Below, in pieces: positions 1 to 8,507 of a stretch of 64,000 bases of DNA. The translations under genes were made by a program, and so were the position numbers. A model generated the notes under the pieces. It was not told where the DNA came from. It was given only the letters and a program-made list of their open reading frames with translations, and ran no database searches. Source of the DNA: Ornatilinea apprima (GTDB taxonomy: Bacteria > Chloroflexota > Anaerolineae > Anaerolineales > Anaerolineaceae); assembly GCF_001306115.1 (NCBI RefSeq), contig NZ_LGCL01000032.1, forward strand, positions 1 to 64,000. Reading direction: 5' to 3'. Numbering within the stretch: position 1 is the first letter of the stretch; each line of letters starts with the position of its first letter.

Positions 1-70
1 CATCGGCTCGTTTCGGTGGTTCTGGTATAAGCGGTTTGATTACTTTCCATTGTTCGTCTGTAAGGTCCAT
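1..70 (-). mobile_element. IS5-type transposase, N-terminal fragment running off the window edge
   Basis: The minus strand reads an ATG followed by a frame that begins MDLTDEQWKVIKPLIP and continues EPPKRAD to the edge. This is the typical opening of IS5/IS4-family (DUF4096) transposases, whose first domain contains the L-T-D-x-Q-W pattern. Only 23 codons are visible, so it cannot be said whether the element is intact. The sequence between its start and plsX probably contains the outer end of the element, but no inverted repeat partner is available for comparison. The family call rests on a short but distinctive motif. Confidence 0.75.
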
Positions 71-140
71 CGGCTCGTTCCTCGTGAGGATTTGAGCCTG
101 AGTTTACCATTTTTGAGATAGCTTCTAAGGAGAGTTAATC

Positions 141-1154
141 ATGGCAATTGTTCTCGATGGAATGGGAAGTGACCAATATCCCGAACCCGAAGTTACCGGC
201 GCGCTAACAGCCGCGGAGGAACTGCAGGAAGAGATCATCCTGGTTGGGCAGCAAGAGCTGCTTGAGCCGCGTCTCAAAGCCGCTAACACCAAGGGTCTGC
301 CGGTACGAATTGTCCACGCCCCCGATGTGCTGGAAATGGGCGAAAAAGCAGTCGAATCGGCACGCAAAAAACCCAACAATTCAATGGCTATCGGCCTGGA
401 CCTTGTCAAATCAGGTGAGGCGCGCGCCTTTGTCACCGCCGGGAACACCGGCGCGGCGATGTTTAACGGCCTGCGCAAATTGGGACGCATTAAAGGCGTC
501 CAACGCCCCGCTCTCACCGCCATGTTCCCGGTGATGACCGGTTATACGGTTGTGCTAGATATTGGCGCCAACGCCGACTGCCGCCCCAATTTTCTGCAGC
601 AGTTCGCCGTGATGGGCAGCATTTACGCGCAAAAAGCCCTGGGGGTCGAAAACCCACGGATTGGCTTGCTTTCCAATGGTGAGGAAGCGGGCAAAGGCAA
701 TCAATTGATCAAAGACACCTATCACCTCATGGAAGAAATTGGTTTGAACTTCATCGGCAATGTGGAAGCTAAAGAACTCTTTGCCGGTCACGCGGATGTA
801 GTCGTTACCGACGGCTTCACCGGCAATGTGCTGCTCAAAACCAGCGAATCGGTAGCCAAAATGCTGCTGACGGTATTAAAAGAAGAATTGATGGCCTCCA
901 CCCGTACCAAGATGGGTGCCTTTCTCGCCAAACCCGCCTTTGGTAAAGTGAAGAAAATGCTCGACCCCTCCGAAGTCGGCGCGGCTCCTTTGCTGGGCAT
1001 CGACGGATTGGTGTTCGTTGGACACGGCCGGTCAGACGCGCACGCCATTCACAGTGCGCTGCGTGCCGCGCACGTCGCCGCCAACAACAACCTGCTGGAA
1101 GCCTTACGCGAGAATATCCAATCTCGCTTTGAAACCACACCTGAAAACGAATAG
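141..1154 (+). CDS. plsX: Phosphate acyltransferase PlsX
   Basis: PlsX converts acyl-ACP and phosphate to acyl-phosphate, the acyl donor for PlsY in membrane phospholipid synthesis. It acts as a peripheral cytoplasmic enzyme. The 337-residue product has the family's normal length. It opens with a D-G-M-G-S-D version of the usual DAMGGD segment and contains the conserved stretches VTAGNTGAA (near residue 99), VLDIGANADCRP (near 138), GLLSNGEEAGKG (near 175), VVTDGFTGN (near 222) and the VGHGRSDAHAI ending. An AAGGAG ribosome site lies 7-13 bases before the ATG. It is not accompanied by fab genes, unlike the usual plsX-fabD-fabG order. The membrane protein gene that follows starts 16 bases downstream, so the two are probably cotranscribed. 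Confidence 0.95.
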   Translation: MAIVLDGMGSDQYPEPEVTGALTAAEELQEEIILVGQQELLEPRLKAANTKGLPVRIVHAPDVLEMGEKAVESARKKPNNSMAIGLDLVKSGEARAFVTAGNTGAAMFNGLRKLGRIKGVQRPALTAMFPVMTGYTVVLDIGANADCRPNFLQQFAVMGSIYAQKALGVENPRIGLLSNGEEAGKGNQLIKDTYHLMEEIGLNFIGNVEAKELFAGHADVVVTDGFTGNVLLKTSESVAKMLLTVLKEELMASTRTKMGAFLAKPAFGKVKKMLDPSEVGAAPLLGIDGLVFVGHGRSDAHAIHSALRAAHVAANNNLLEALRENIQSRFETTPENE

Positions 1155-1170
1155 GACGGACTGTAATAGA

Positions 1171-1866
1171 ATGAAAATTGTTACCAACGAAAAATACGTC
1201 GTACGCAATCAAAAGATCGGGAAATACTTCTTGTGGGCCAGTCTGGCTATCTTGGGCGTGGGTCTTTACATGTCCTTTCAGCCCAGTCTGATGCTATATT
1301 CCTACATCGCCTTATTGGTTGGCTTTGTTACCTCACAGGTCAGCGTCTTTTACACCAACCGAATCGGGGTCAAATCGCGGGTAGATCACAAAATCAGCGC
1401 GGCGCTCAAAGGTCTGGACAATAAATTCACCCTCTACCATTTTGCCACGCCCGTCTCGCATTTGCTGGTCGGCCCGGCGGGCATCTGGATAATCATGCCG
1501 TACCACCAGGCTGGCACCATCACTTACGACGAGAAACGGAATCGCTGGAAACAAAAAGGCGGCAACTTCTTTATGAAGCTCTTCGCCCAGGAGAGTATCG
1601 GCCGCCCCGATTATGAAGTCAAAACCGCCATTGAAGACCTGGAACGGTACCTCACCCAAAAGCTGAACCTGCAAGAACACCCCCCTGTCAAAGCCATTTT
1701 AGCCTTCTACAATCCCAAAGCAGAGACTCAGGCCGAGAACGCCCCGCACCCCACTGTGCTGCTGGAAAAAGCCAAAGACTATTTTCGCCGCGTGACCAAA
1801 GAAAACCCGGTCAACATGGAAGAAATCAAATCCATCCAAAACCTGCTGCCAGACTCAGAAGAATAA
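1171..1866 (+). CDS. Membrane protein with a NERD-like soluble domain
   Basis: This 231-residue protein has two predicted transmembrane helices at about residues 19-35 and 41-62. A soluble domain follows, starting near residue 85. The segment around residues 90-112 (H-x-x-x-P-V-S-H-L-L-V-G-P-A-G-I-W-I-I) resembles the core strand of NERD (nuclease-related) domains, where a 'DH-hhhGP-Ghhhh-E' pattern is typical. The acidic and lysine residues expected of an active nuclease are not clearly present. The ATG was chosen because an upstream in-frame extension would overlap plsX by over 130 bases. It follows plsX closely and ends at a strong terminator. The function is unknown and the NERD resemblance is tentative. 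Confidence 0.7.
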   Translation: MKIVTNEKYVVRNQKIGKYFLWASLAILGVGLYMSFQPSLMLYSYIALLVGFVTSQVSVFYTNRIGVKSRVDHKISAALKGLDNKFTLYHFATPVSHLLVGPAGIWIIMPYHQAGTITYDEKRNRWKQKGGNFFMKLFAQESIGRPDYEVKTAIEDLERYLTQKLNLQEHPPVKAILAFYNPKAETQAENAPHPTVLLEKAKDYFRRVTKENPVNMEEIKSIQNLLPDSEE

Positions 1867-1890
1867 CCCACCACCATCACATTAAGAAAA

Positions 1891-1922
1891 CAACAACCTC
1901 ACATGGGGTTGTTGTTTTTTTT
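1891..1922 (+). terminator. Rho-independent terminator after the plsX operon
   Basis: An 8-bp stem CAACAACC/GGTTGTTG with an 8-base loop is followed by eight T residues on the plus strand. It lies 25 bases after the stop of the NERD-like gene and just before the end of the convergent pseudouridine synthase gene. Confidence 0.9.
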
Positions 1923-1924
1923 CT

Positions 1925-2872
1925 TTAAGAATCCCGCCGAAAGCGTTTTGTTCGCTCACCGGGTTTATCCGTCGGTTTCGCCACAGGTTTGCCATCTGGT
2001 TTCGAGGTTGGCTTTCCAACCGGCCGGCGAGCAGGTTTTTCCGCTGGTTTACCCGTTGGCTTCCCGGCTGGTTTCGCGCCAGGCTTACCCATTGGCTTGC
2101 GCGCGGGCCCAACCGGCCGGGCAGTCTTTCGCCCCGCCATCGATTCGGGCTTAATCCCCGCTGTGCGCTTCAAGCTCAGTTCTTCCTGCGCCGTCAGGTG
2201 ACGCCACTGCCCCACCTTCAACTTGCCCAGTTCCAGATTGGCTAACCGCACTCGGATAATTCGCTTCACCGGCAGTCCAATCCGCGCGCCTACTTCGCGG
2301 ATCTGGCGCTTGCGCCCTTCTTTCATCGTAACCGTCAGCCAGGTTTCTCCCCGGTCAGTGTGGTTCACTTCCACCGTCGCCGGCTGGGTGCGGTATCCAT
2401 CTTCCAGAACCACACCGCTGCGCCAGGCGCGAAGCTGCTGGCCGTCCGGCTCACCGATCACCAGCACTTTATATTCCTTCTCATGTCCGTAGCGCGGGTG
2501 CGTCAGGCGGTTGGCCAGCTCACCATCATTTGTCAGCAGCATCAACCCCTCGCTGTCAAAATCCAAACGCCCAACCGCAAATAAATGCCCAAAATCGGGC
2601 ACCAGATCAAACACCTTCCTGCGCTGATCGCTTTCGTCCTGCACCGACAGCACGTATTGAGGCTTGTGCACCATGATATAAACCGGTTTGGGGGCCGTGG
2701 CAGGCACATCCTTGCCATCCACCGCGATTTTATCCCGCCCGGATTCAGCCTTCGATCCAATTTCCACGATCGCGCCGTTGACCGTAACCCGCCCCTGGAT
2801 GATCAACTCCTCACAAGAGCGCCGAGAGCCATAGCCTAGTTGCGCTAAAATTTTCTGTACGCGTTCTTCCAT
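1925..2872 (-). CDS. rluB: RsuA/RluB-type pseudouridine synthase with a Lys/Pro-rich tail
   Basis: The enzyme isomerises uridine to pseudouridine in rRNA. An S4 RNA-binding domain (residues 1-55, with SRRSCEELI and GRVTVNG) precedes the catalytic domain. The catalytic Asp104 sits in GRLDFDSEGLMLLTNDG, and ELANRLTHPRYG matches the RluB/RsuA group. RluB (23S rRNA) is the likeliest specificity given adjacency to scpB, but RsuA or RluE/F-like specificity cannot be excluded. After about residue 245 the protein carries a roughly 70-residue tail of repeated x-x-G-K-P units, very basic and presumably disordered, as seen in some bacterial RluB proteins. The gene starts 11 bases after scpB in the same direction, the classic scpB-rluB pair. 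Confidence 0.9.
   Translation of the reverse strand: MEERVQKILAQLGYGSRRSCEELIIQGRVTVNGAIVEIGSKAESGRDKIAVDGKDVPATAPKPVYIMVHKPQYVLSVQDESDQRRKVFDLVPDFGHLFAVGRLDFDSEGLMLLTNDGELANRLTHPRYGHEKEYKVLVIGEPDGQQLRAWRSGVVLEDGYRTQPATVEVNHTDRGETWLTVTMKEGRKRQIREVGARIGLPVKRIIRVRLANLELGKLKVGQWRHLTAQEELSLKRTAGIKPESMAGRKTARPVGPARKPMGKPGAKPAGKPTGKPAEKPARRPVGKPTSKPDGKPVAKPTDKPGERTKRFRRDS
1960..2125 (-). repeat. Imperfect tandem repeat coding the G-K-P tail
   Basis: The 3' end of the pseudouridine synthase gene contains about a dozen degenerate units of roughly 12 bases, seen on the plus strand as GGTTT/GGCTT spaced every 12 bases. They encode K-P with small residues between. The reading frame is kept throughout. 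Confidence 0.75.
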
Positions 2873-2883
2873 TGCCTCTATCC

Positions 2884-3462
2884 TTAATCTTTCAACAATC
2901 CATTGCCTTTGGGCGTCTCTTCTGCGGTTTCTTCCTCAAACGGCGGAAGCTCGCCTAATGATCCCAATCCAAAATACTGCAAAAAGTCGGCCGTTGTCCC
3001 ATAAAGAATCGGCCGCCCCGGGCCATCTGCCCGGCCCACCTCTTCCACCAAACCTTTGCTCAAAAGACTGCGCATCACACCATCACTGTTCACACCGCGA
3101 ATCGCGTCCACCCCCGGCCGGGTAACCGGCTGGCGGTATGCAATGATCGCCAGGGTCTCCAATGCCGCGCGGCTCAGTTTCTGGGTTGCATCGAGCCCCA
3201 AAAATTTTTCCACCAGGTCCGCGTATTCCGGCGCGGTGGTGATTTGAACCCGCCCGGCATGCCACTGCAAGCGCAAACCACGCTGGGCTTGATACTCCAC
3301 CTCCAGCGCCTTGAGTTGTTCTTCCGCCTCTTTGACCTTGATCGCCAACGTCTCTGCCAATTGCCCTGGAGACACCGGACCGGCAGCCACATAAAGCAGT
3401 GCTTCGATGGCATTGCGGATATCACTCTGTGATAGATGAGAATATTGTGCCTGTTCACTCAT
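2884..3462 (-). CDS. scpB: Segregation and condensation protein ScpB
   Basis: ScpB is the winged-helix kite subunit of the SMC-ScpAB complex that organises and segregates the chromosome. The 192-residue product shows the family hallmarks: N-terminal IRNAIEALLYVAAGPVSPGQLAE, the central LSRAALETLAIIAYRQPVTRPGVDAIRGVNSDGV and the C-terminal GRPILYGTTADFLQYFGL. Its usual partner scpA is not next to it here. The start is an ATG whose codon lies just upstream of a plus-strand extended -10 element for the neighbouring lipoprotein gene, so the two divergent promoters are tightly packed. Confidence 0.95.
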   Translation of the reverse strand: MSEQAQYSHLSQSDIRNAIEALLYVAAGPVSPGQLAETLAIKVKEAEEQLKALEVEYQAQRGLRLQWHAGRVQITTAPEYADLVEKFLGLDATQKLSRAALETLAIIAYRQPVTRPGVDAIRGVNSDGVMRSLLSKGLVEEVGRADGPGRPILYGTTADFLQYFGLGSLGELPPFEEETAEETPKGNGLLKD

Positions 3463-3470
3463 GCTATAAT
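3462..3470 (+). promoter_or_regulatory. Extended -10 promoter (TGCTATAAT)
   Basis: TG-C-TATAAT gives a perfect -10 hexamer with an extended TGn. No good -35 is seen at 17 bases. Transcription would start near 3477, giving a leader of about 42 bases before the lipoprotein ATG. Confidence 0.6.
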
Positions 3471-3518
3471 ATGGCTTGTCTCCTGATCATTAAAGTCGTT
3501 TGTTCAAGGATTATTTTT

Positions 3519-4088
3519 ATGAAATCGATTTATGGAAAACTGATTCCATTCCTTCTTATTGTTACGTTTGTGTCCATCGCTTGCAACTTACCCGTCAGTG
3601 TGGCCAGTGATCCGCACAGCCCGGTGGAAGTCTCCGCGCAAGACGCGCAAAGCGCTGTCAACACTCTGGAAGAAGCCGCCGATCAATTAGGGCAGAGCGG
3701 TGCAACCACCATTCAGCTAACAGAATCGCAGCTCTCCGCGTTATTGGCAAATCAGCTTGCTGGAGCAGAAAGCGGCGGTTTTTCTAATCCGCAGGTCCAG
3801 ATCGAAGGCGAACAGATTTGGGTGGTTGGAAACATCCAACAAGGCCCCATTTCTGTCGGCGTCCAGCTCACTTTGGCCGCTGTAAAAGACGCAGCCGGAA
3901 AGCCATCCATCCAGCTTCAGTCGGTTGATTTTGGGCAGTTCCCTGCCCCTCAAAGTATGGTAGACAACCTTTCCAGCTTTGTCAACACCAGCATTAACCA
4001 GGCAATGAGCGAGACTGCCGGAGAGCTTGAAATCGTAGACCTGGTCGTTGGGAATGACGCGATCACAATTACGGTGCGCAAAAATTAA
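3519..4088 (+). CDS. Small lipoprotein of unknown function
   Basis: The 189-residue product has a hydrophobic signal (residues 7-21) ending in a lipobox V-S-I-A-C with Cys22. It is therefore predicted to be a lipid-anchored extracytoplasmic protein. After a Ser/Gln/Ala-rich helix (about 37-55), residues 60-185 form alternating strands resembling the LppX/BPI-like or 'DUF4403-like' bowl seen in small Chloroflexota lipoproteins. I cannot name a family. The ATG at this position was chosen over an upstream in-frame codon because it directly precedes the signal peptide and has an AAGGA site 8 bases upstream. The next gene, also a lipoprotein, begins about 60 bases downstream. Confidence 0.75.
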   Translation: MKSIYGKLIPFLLIVTFVSIACNLPVSVASDPHSPVEVSAQDAQSAVNTLEEAADQLGQSGATTIQLTESQLSALLANQLAGAESGGFSNPQVQIEGEQIWVVGNIQQGPISVGVQLTLAAVKDAAGKPSIQLQSVDFGQFPAPQSMVDNLSSFVNTSINQAMSETAGELEIVDLVVGNDAITITVRKN

Positions 4089-4149
4089 TTTTATCATGGA
4101 ATACCGCATCCATCGAAGGGACTGGGGAAATTCAAATCACGGTTTGCGA

Positions 4150-5772
4150 ATGAATACTGTCATCCACTACCCTGCCAACCAAAACCGGCTTTCCAAAACG
4201 CCATTCCTCTTCTACCTCATCACGGCCGTGATGCTTTTGCTTGTTGCTGCCTGCGTCCCGGCTGCCAATACTCAGCCAACCGTAACCGTAACCATTTGGG
4301 TGGACGGCGCGCAAACAACGCAGGTCTTTCCCGCCGGTTCTACCGTGCAGGCAGCGTTGCAAATGGCGGGAATACAAATTAACCCACTTGACCGCGTTTC
4401 TCCTCCCCTGGCCACCCTCCTGGCAGACAAGGACTCAGTTGTCATTATCCGCGTTACCGAAGAATTTGTTCTGGAAGAGACCACCATCCCCTTCCAGCGC
4501 CAGACGGTTCGTAATGAATCGCTTCCGGAAGGCCAAACCATGCTCATTCAGTTCGGCCAGAACGGAGTGCAGCAGATCACCCACCGCGTTGTCAAAGAGA
4601 ACGGAGTAGAGGTCTCTAATTCCGCCATTAAATCCATTACCCTGCAAGAAGCCCTGCCAGAAATTGTGATGGTGGGTATTCAAACCCCATTTACATCGGT
4701 TGAAATCAGTGGATCGCTGGTATACCTCACAGCCGGCTCTGCCTGGCTGATGAGTGAAACCACGGGCAACCGCACCCCCCTCATCACCAGCGGCGACCTG
4801 GATGGGCGGGTTTTCTCGCTCTCACCCGATGCCACATGGCTCTTATTTACCCGCACCTCACAACAAGATGGTGAGATTAACGCCCTTTGGGCGTTAAACT
4901 TGCAGAGCAAATCGGCTGAACCTATTGATTTGCGCGTGCGCAACATCATTCACTTCGCAGACTGGGTCCCCGGCCGCGGTCAAACCATTACCTACTCTAC
5001 CGTTGAGCCGCGCGAGATCGCTCCTGGTTGGCAAGCCAACAACGACCTGCAACTGCTATCCTTCAATTCTTCCGGAGTCATCACCAACCAGGAAGAAATT
5101 TTAGAAGCGAATTCTGGGGGCATTTATGGTTGGTGGGGCACTCAATTCCGCTGGTCGCCAGATGGCTCCGCGCTGGCGTTTGCCCGGCCGGATGGCATCG
5201 GCCTGGTGGATTTTGAAAACAACCAGTTACTCGCGCTGGAAGATCTGATCCCCTACCAGACCCGTGGAGATTGGGCCTGGACACCTCAACTGGATTGGGC
5301 GCCCGACAGCAGTGTGCTTTATTCCATCACTCACACGCCCATGCCGGGACTTTCCAGTGATGAAATTTCTCCGCTGTTTGACCTCTCCGCCCACATTCCA
5401 GAAGATGAACTGGCCTTTAGCCTGGCTGCACAAACGGGCATGTTTGCCAACCCGGTATGCGGCCCGTTTCAAACGAAAAACCGTTATTCACTTGCCTTTT
5501 TACAATCAATTTTTCCAGAACAGTCAGAATCTAGCCGCTACCGCCTTGTGATTGTCGAACAAGACGGCTCAAACCCGCGAACGATCTTCCCTCCCGATGG
5601 CTCACCTGGCTTGGAGCCGCAGCGAATTGTTTGGGGCAAAACCGCTAATGACCAGGCGCCCGTCTGGCTGGCGGTGATTTACCAGGGCAATTTGTGGCTC
5701 ATCCAGTCGGAAACCGGCCAATCTCAGCAGATTACCGGCGACGGCTCCATTGCGCGAGTGGATTGGAAATAA
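4150..5772 (+). CDS. Lipoprotein with DUF348, G5 and TolB-like propeller domains
   Basis: A signal peptide ends in a lipobox L-V-A-A-C (Cys35). Residues about 44-100 form the ubiquitin-like DUF348 domain (VTVTIWVDGAQTTQVFPAGS) that usually pairs with G5 domains in YabE/Rpf-like cell-wall enzymes. Residues about 105-180 form a G5 domain (from EETTIPFQRQTVRN to EIVMVGIQ). The remaining 350 residues contain TolB/WD40-like blades with S-P-D-x-x-x-L and WSPDGSALAF motifs. No catalytic peptidoglycan domain is present. The product is probably a cell-surface binding protein, with G5 adhering to amino sugars. The ATG chosen places the signal peptide correctly; an ATG at 4096 adds 18 residues. It is followed 21 bases later by the epimerase gene. 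Confidence 0.8.
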   Translation: MNTVIHYPANQNRLSKTPFLFYLITAVMLLLVAACVPAANTQPTVTVTIWVDGAQTTQVFPAGSTVQAALQMAGIQINPLDRVSPPLATLLADKDSVVIIRVTEEFVLEETTIPFQRQTVRNESLPEGQTMLIQFGQNGVQQITHRVVKENGVEVSNSAIKSITLQEALPEIVMVGIQTPFTSVEISGSLVYLTAGSAWLMSETTGNRTPLITSGDLDGRVFSLSPDATWLLFTRTSQQDGEINALWALNLQSKSAEPIDLRVRNIIHFADWVPGRGQTITYSTVEPREIAPGWQANNDLQLLSFNSSGVITNQEEILEANSGGIYGWWGTQFRWSPDGSALAFARPDGIGLVDFENNQLLALEDLIPYQTRGDWAWTPQLDWAPDSSVLYSITHTPMPGLSSDEISPLFDLSAHIPEDELAFSLAAQTGMFANPVCGPFQTKNRYSLAFLQSIFPEQSESSRYRLVIVEQDGSNPRTIFPPDGSPGLEPQRIVWGKTANDQAPVWLAVIYQGNLWLIQSETGQSQQITGDGSIARVDWK

Positions 5773-5793
5773 ACAACGAGGAGAAACGAACAC

Positions 5794-6750
5794 ATGAGAG
5801 TATTAATCACCGGAGCAGCAGGTTTTTTGGGTTCGCATTTATGCGACCGCTTACTCAAAGAAGGCCACGAAGTGATCGGCATGGATAACTTCATCACCGG
5901 CAACGCCGAAAACCTGGGACATCTTTCAGGCCATCCATCGTTTTCCTTTATCCGGCACGACGTTGCCAACTTCATCTTCGTGCCAGGGAAAATTGACGCC
6001 GTAATGCACTTTGCCTCACCTGCCAGCCCCAACCCGGCCTCTCCTTTTGGATATACCAACCTGCCCATTCAGACCATGAAAGCCGGCGCCCTGGGCACGC
6101 ACAATACCTTGGGAGTTGCCCGCGCGCATAATGCCCGGTACTTGCTGGCTTCTACCAGTGAAATCTATGGCGATCCCCTCGAGCACCCACAGAAAGAGTC
6201 GTATTGGGGCCACTGCGACCCAATCGGCGTGCGCTCTGTATATGACGAAGCCAAACGCTTTGCCGAAGCTCTGACGATGGCCTACCATCGTGCCCACGGC
6301 ATTAATACCCGCATCGTGCGCATTTTCAACACTTACGGCCCGCGCATGCGCCTGGATGATGGTCGGGTGGTGCCAAATTTCATCCAGCAAGCCCTGCGCA
6401 ACGAGCCGCTCACGATCTATGGGGACGGCGCGCAGACCCGCAGCTTTTGTTTTGTGGAAGACCTTGTCGAAGGCATCTATCGCCTGCTCATGTCCGATTA
6501 CCACGAACCTGTTAATATCGGCAATCCGGTAGAAACCTCCATCCTCGATTTCGCCAAGACCATCATCAATGTTCTTGGCAGCCAGTCTGAAATCACCTTC
6601 AAAATGGAAAAGCGCCTGGGAGACGATCCACAGCGCCGCAGACCCGATATTTCGCGTGCCAATCAAGTTCTGGCCTGGAACCCGACCATTGCACTTGCGG
6701 ATGGCATTCGCCGTACTGCACCCTACTTCAAATCCAAATTAGGTCTTTAG
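5794..6750 (+). CDS. UDP-glucuronate decarboxylase-like extended SDR
   Basis: The family converts UDP-glucuronate to UDP-xylose using bound NAD. The 318-residue protein has the Rossmann motif GAAGFLGS (7-14), the HFASPASP segment and [14 protein letters not shown] typical of UDP-xylose synthase, and the catalytic Tyr150/Lys154 pair in YDEAK. Close relatives also include dTDP-glucose 4,6-dehydratases and UDP-glucose epimerases, but the [14 protein letters not shown] combination favours the decarboxylase. A GAGGAGA ribosome site precedes the ATG. It is one base from the GtrA gene, which suggests supply and membrane handling of an envelope sugar. Confidence 0.85.
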   Translation: MRVLITGAAGFLGSHLCDRLLKEGHEVIGMDNFITGNAENLGHLSGHPSFSFIRHDVANFIFVPGKIDAVMHFASPASPNPASPFGYTNLPIQTMKAGALGTHNTLGVARAHNARYLLASTSEIYGDPLEHPQKESYWGHCDPIGVRSVYDEAKRFAEALTMAYHRAHGINTRIVRIFNTYGPRMRLDDGRVVPNFIQQALRNEPLTIYGDGAQTRSFCFVEDLVEGIYRLLMSDYHEPVNIGNPVETSILDFAKTIINVLGSQSEITFKMEKRLGDDPQRRRPDISRANQVLAWNPTIALADGIRRTAPYFKSKLGL

Positions 6751-6751
6751 C

Positions 6752-7213
6752 ATGATCCTAACAAAACGTAACGAACAAAGACGTTTTTTTCGCTTTGCCA
6801 TTGTGGGCGCCATCGGCGCGGTCGTTGATTTTGGACTGTTCAATCTCTTATCCGCAGTTCTTCATGTGGATACAGTGGTGTCCAGTGTCATATCATTCGT
6901 CGCCGCCGTGCTCAACAACTTTCTCTGGAATCGCTATTGGACCTATCCCGATTCCCGTTCCAAGTCCGTCAGCACGCAGATCATTCAATTCGCGGCCATT
7001 AATGTCATTGGCCTCCTCATCCGCACGCCGCTGTTTGCCTTCCTCGAGTCGGCCACCGTGCCCGTCTTTGAAAAGATGCTGCCCTCCAATTTCTTTTTCT
7101 CGGCCACTTTCCTGGGGCATAATCTCTCTCTGGCAACCGCGATCCTGGTAGTGATGATGTGGAATTTCTTCGCGAACCGTCTGTGGACGTATAATGATGT
7201 CAAAAGTGATTGA
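6752..7213 (+). CDS. GtrA family membrane protein
   Basis: This 153-residue protein has four predicted transmembrane helices and the GtrA pattern: RFAIVGAIGAVVDFGLFNLL at the start, NNFLWNRYWTY between helices two and three, and MWNFFANRLWTYND at the end. GtrA proteins are thought to move or help move polyprenyl-linked sugars across the membrane for surface polysaccharide glucosylation. The start is one base after the decarboxylase stop and the stop lies 8 bases before the next start, so it is cotranscribed. Confidence 0.9.
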   Translation: MILTKRNEQRRFFRFAIVGAIGAVVDFGLFNLLSAVLHVDTVVSSVISFVAAVLNNFLWNRYWTYPDSRSKSVSTQIIQFAAINVIGLLIRTPLFAFLESATVPVFEKMLPSNFFFSATFLGHNLSLATAILVVMMWNFFANRLWTYNDVKSD

Positions 7214-7221
7214 TTCAATCT

Positions 7222-8487
7222 ATGGACATAAATACGACCGACCCAGATATAAATCCTGTTGAACAGCCCGAGAACACCCCGGTTGATCCGGAAATCTTCG
7301 GTGGCCATGCGTTGGAAGAAGATCACCCCAACCACACATTACCCCCAGTCAGGTCGCTGCGCGAATTGATCGATCGGGTTACTGGCCGCGATCTGCCCAA
7401 AGATATACCCCACGAAGATATGGGCATCGCCGAGACGCTCCCCTATCCCTTCCTCGGGCTGGTTGGGCAGGATGAGATGAAACTTTCTCTCATCCTCTCC
7501 TTGGTTAATCCCATGTTGGGCGGCGTGCTGCTGGTTGGCCCGCGCGGAACCGGTAAAACCACCGCCGTCCGCAGCCTGGTTAACCTCATTCCCGATGTAC
7601 CCCGCAGCCTGTGTGTTTATGGCTGCACCGAAGCAGACGTGGAAGCCGGCGGCATGGACGCCGTGTGCCCTGATTGCGCGCGCAGATTTGCCGAAGGCAA
7701 ACCTCTCTCCTGCATGGAACCTGCCCGCCTGGTGGAATTGCCTCTTAACGCCCGCCTGGAAGACGTGATTGGCGGCGTTGATGAACGCTCACTGCTTCAA
7801 AACCGCTTGCGCCTCAAAAAAGGCATTCTGGCACAGGCCGACCAAAACCTGCTCTATCTGGATGAGGTCAACCTGTTGCAGGACGATATCATTGATGCTG
7901 TGTTAGACGCGGCCGCGCAAGGCAGCTTTACCGTGCGCCGCGGGCCGCTTTCAGCTACCTACCGTTCCCGATTCACCTTAATCGGTTCCATGAATCCCGA
8001 AGAGGGCAATCTGCGCCCACAGATTCTGGACCGCTTTGGCTTGCGGGTGATCGTAAAAGGGCTTGAGGACGAAAAAGAGCGCAAAACCGCTTATGAACGC
8101 ACAGTGGCGTACCGCAGCAACCCCCATCTCTTTACTTCCTTGTTTGAAGAAGAATCCATCCAGGCCCGTCAAGAGATCCAGGCCGCCCGCAAGTTGGTCC
8201 GCACAGTATCCATACCAGAAAAGATCGCCCGCTCAGGCATTCAACTCATCCAGCAGCTAAAGATCGACTCCCTGCGCGCTGAAATCACCCTGTTTGAATC
8301 GGCCAAGGCGCATGCCGCCGCCGATGGCCGCAAGCGGGTGGAACCCGAAGATCTCAAGGCAGTGATTCCGATGGCCTTACGGCTGCGCCGCTCGAAATAT
8401 ATGGTGGACTATATCAAAGACCGCGAGCGCGAAGACGCCGAACTGCATAAATACCTGGATAAGGTCATCACCAACGCCAGACCCTGA
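7222..8487 (+). CDS. Magnesium-chelatase subunit I (ChlI/BchI)-like AAA+ ATPase
   Basis: The protein is a ring-forming AAA+ ATPase of the helix-2-insert clade. Walker A is GPRGTGKT (residues 106-113), Walker B is LLYLDEVNLLQDDIIDAVLDA, and the helix-2 insert, sensor 1 (GSMNPEEGNLRPQILDRFGL) and C-terminal lid are present. Between Walker A and Walker B it carries five cysteines (131, 135, 149, 152, 164) in a C-x3-C...C-P-x-C...C arrangement that could bind zinc or an Fe-S cluster. No BchD/BchH partner gene is nearby, so a role in chlorophyll synthesis is not supported. Standalone relatives work with VWA proteins as chelatases or remodelling ATPases. ATG 7222 is preferred; a TTG at 7210 overlaps gtrA. 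Confidence 0.8.
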   Translation: MDINTTDPDINPVEQPENTPVDPEIFGGHALEEDHPNHTLPPVRSLRELIDRVTGRDLPKDIPHEDMGIAETLPYPFLGLVGQDEMKLSLILSLVNPMLGGVLLVGPRGTGKTTAVRSLVNLIPDVPRSLCVYGCTEADVEAGGMDAVCPDCARRFAEGKPLSCMEPARLVELPLNARLEDVIGGVDERSLLQNRLRLKKGILAQADQNLLYLDEVNLLQDDIIDAVLDAAAQGSFTVRRGPLSATYRSRFTLIGSMNPEEGNLRPQILDRFGLRVIVKGLEDEKERKTAYERTVAYRSNPHLFTSLFEEESIQARQEIQAARKLVRTVSIPEKIARSGIQLIQQLKIDSLRAEITLFESAKAHAAADGRKRVEPEDLKAVIPMALRLRRSKYMVDYIKDREREDAELHKYLDKVITNARP

Positions 8488-8507
8488 TCGTCAAGTGAGG
8501 TATTTCT

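Noticed and set aside
7222-8487. Evidence for chlorophyll synthesis
   Set aside because: ChlI-like ATPases are common outside phototrophs and no other pathway gene is present.
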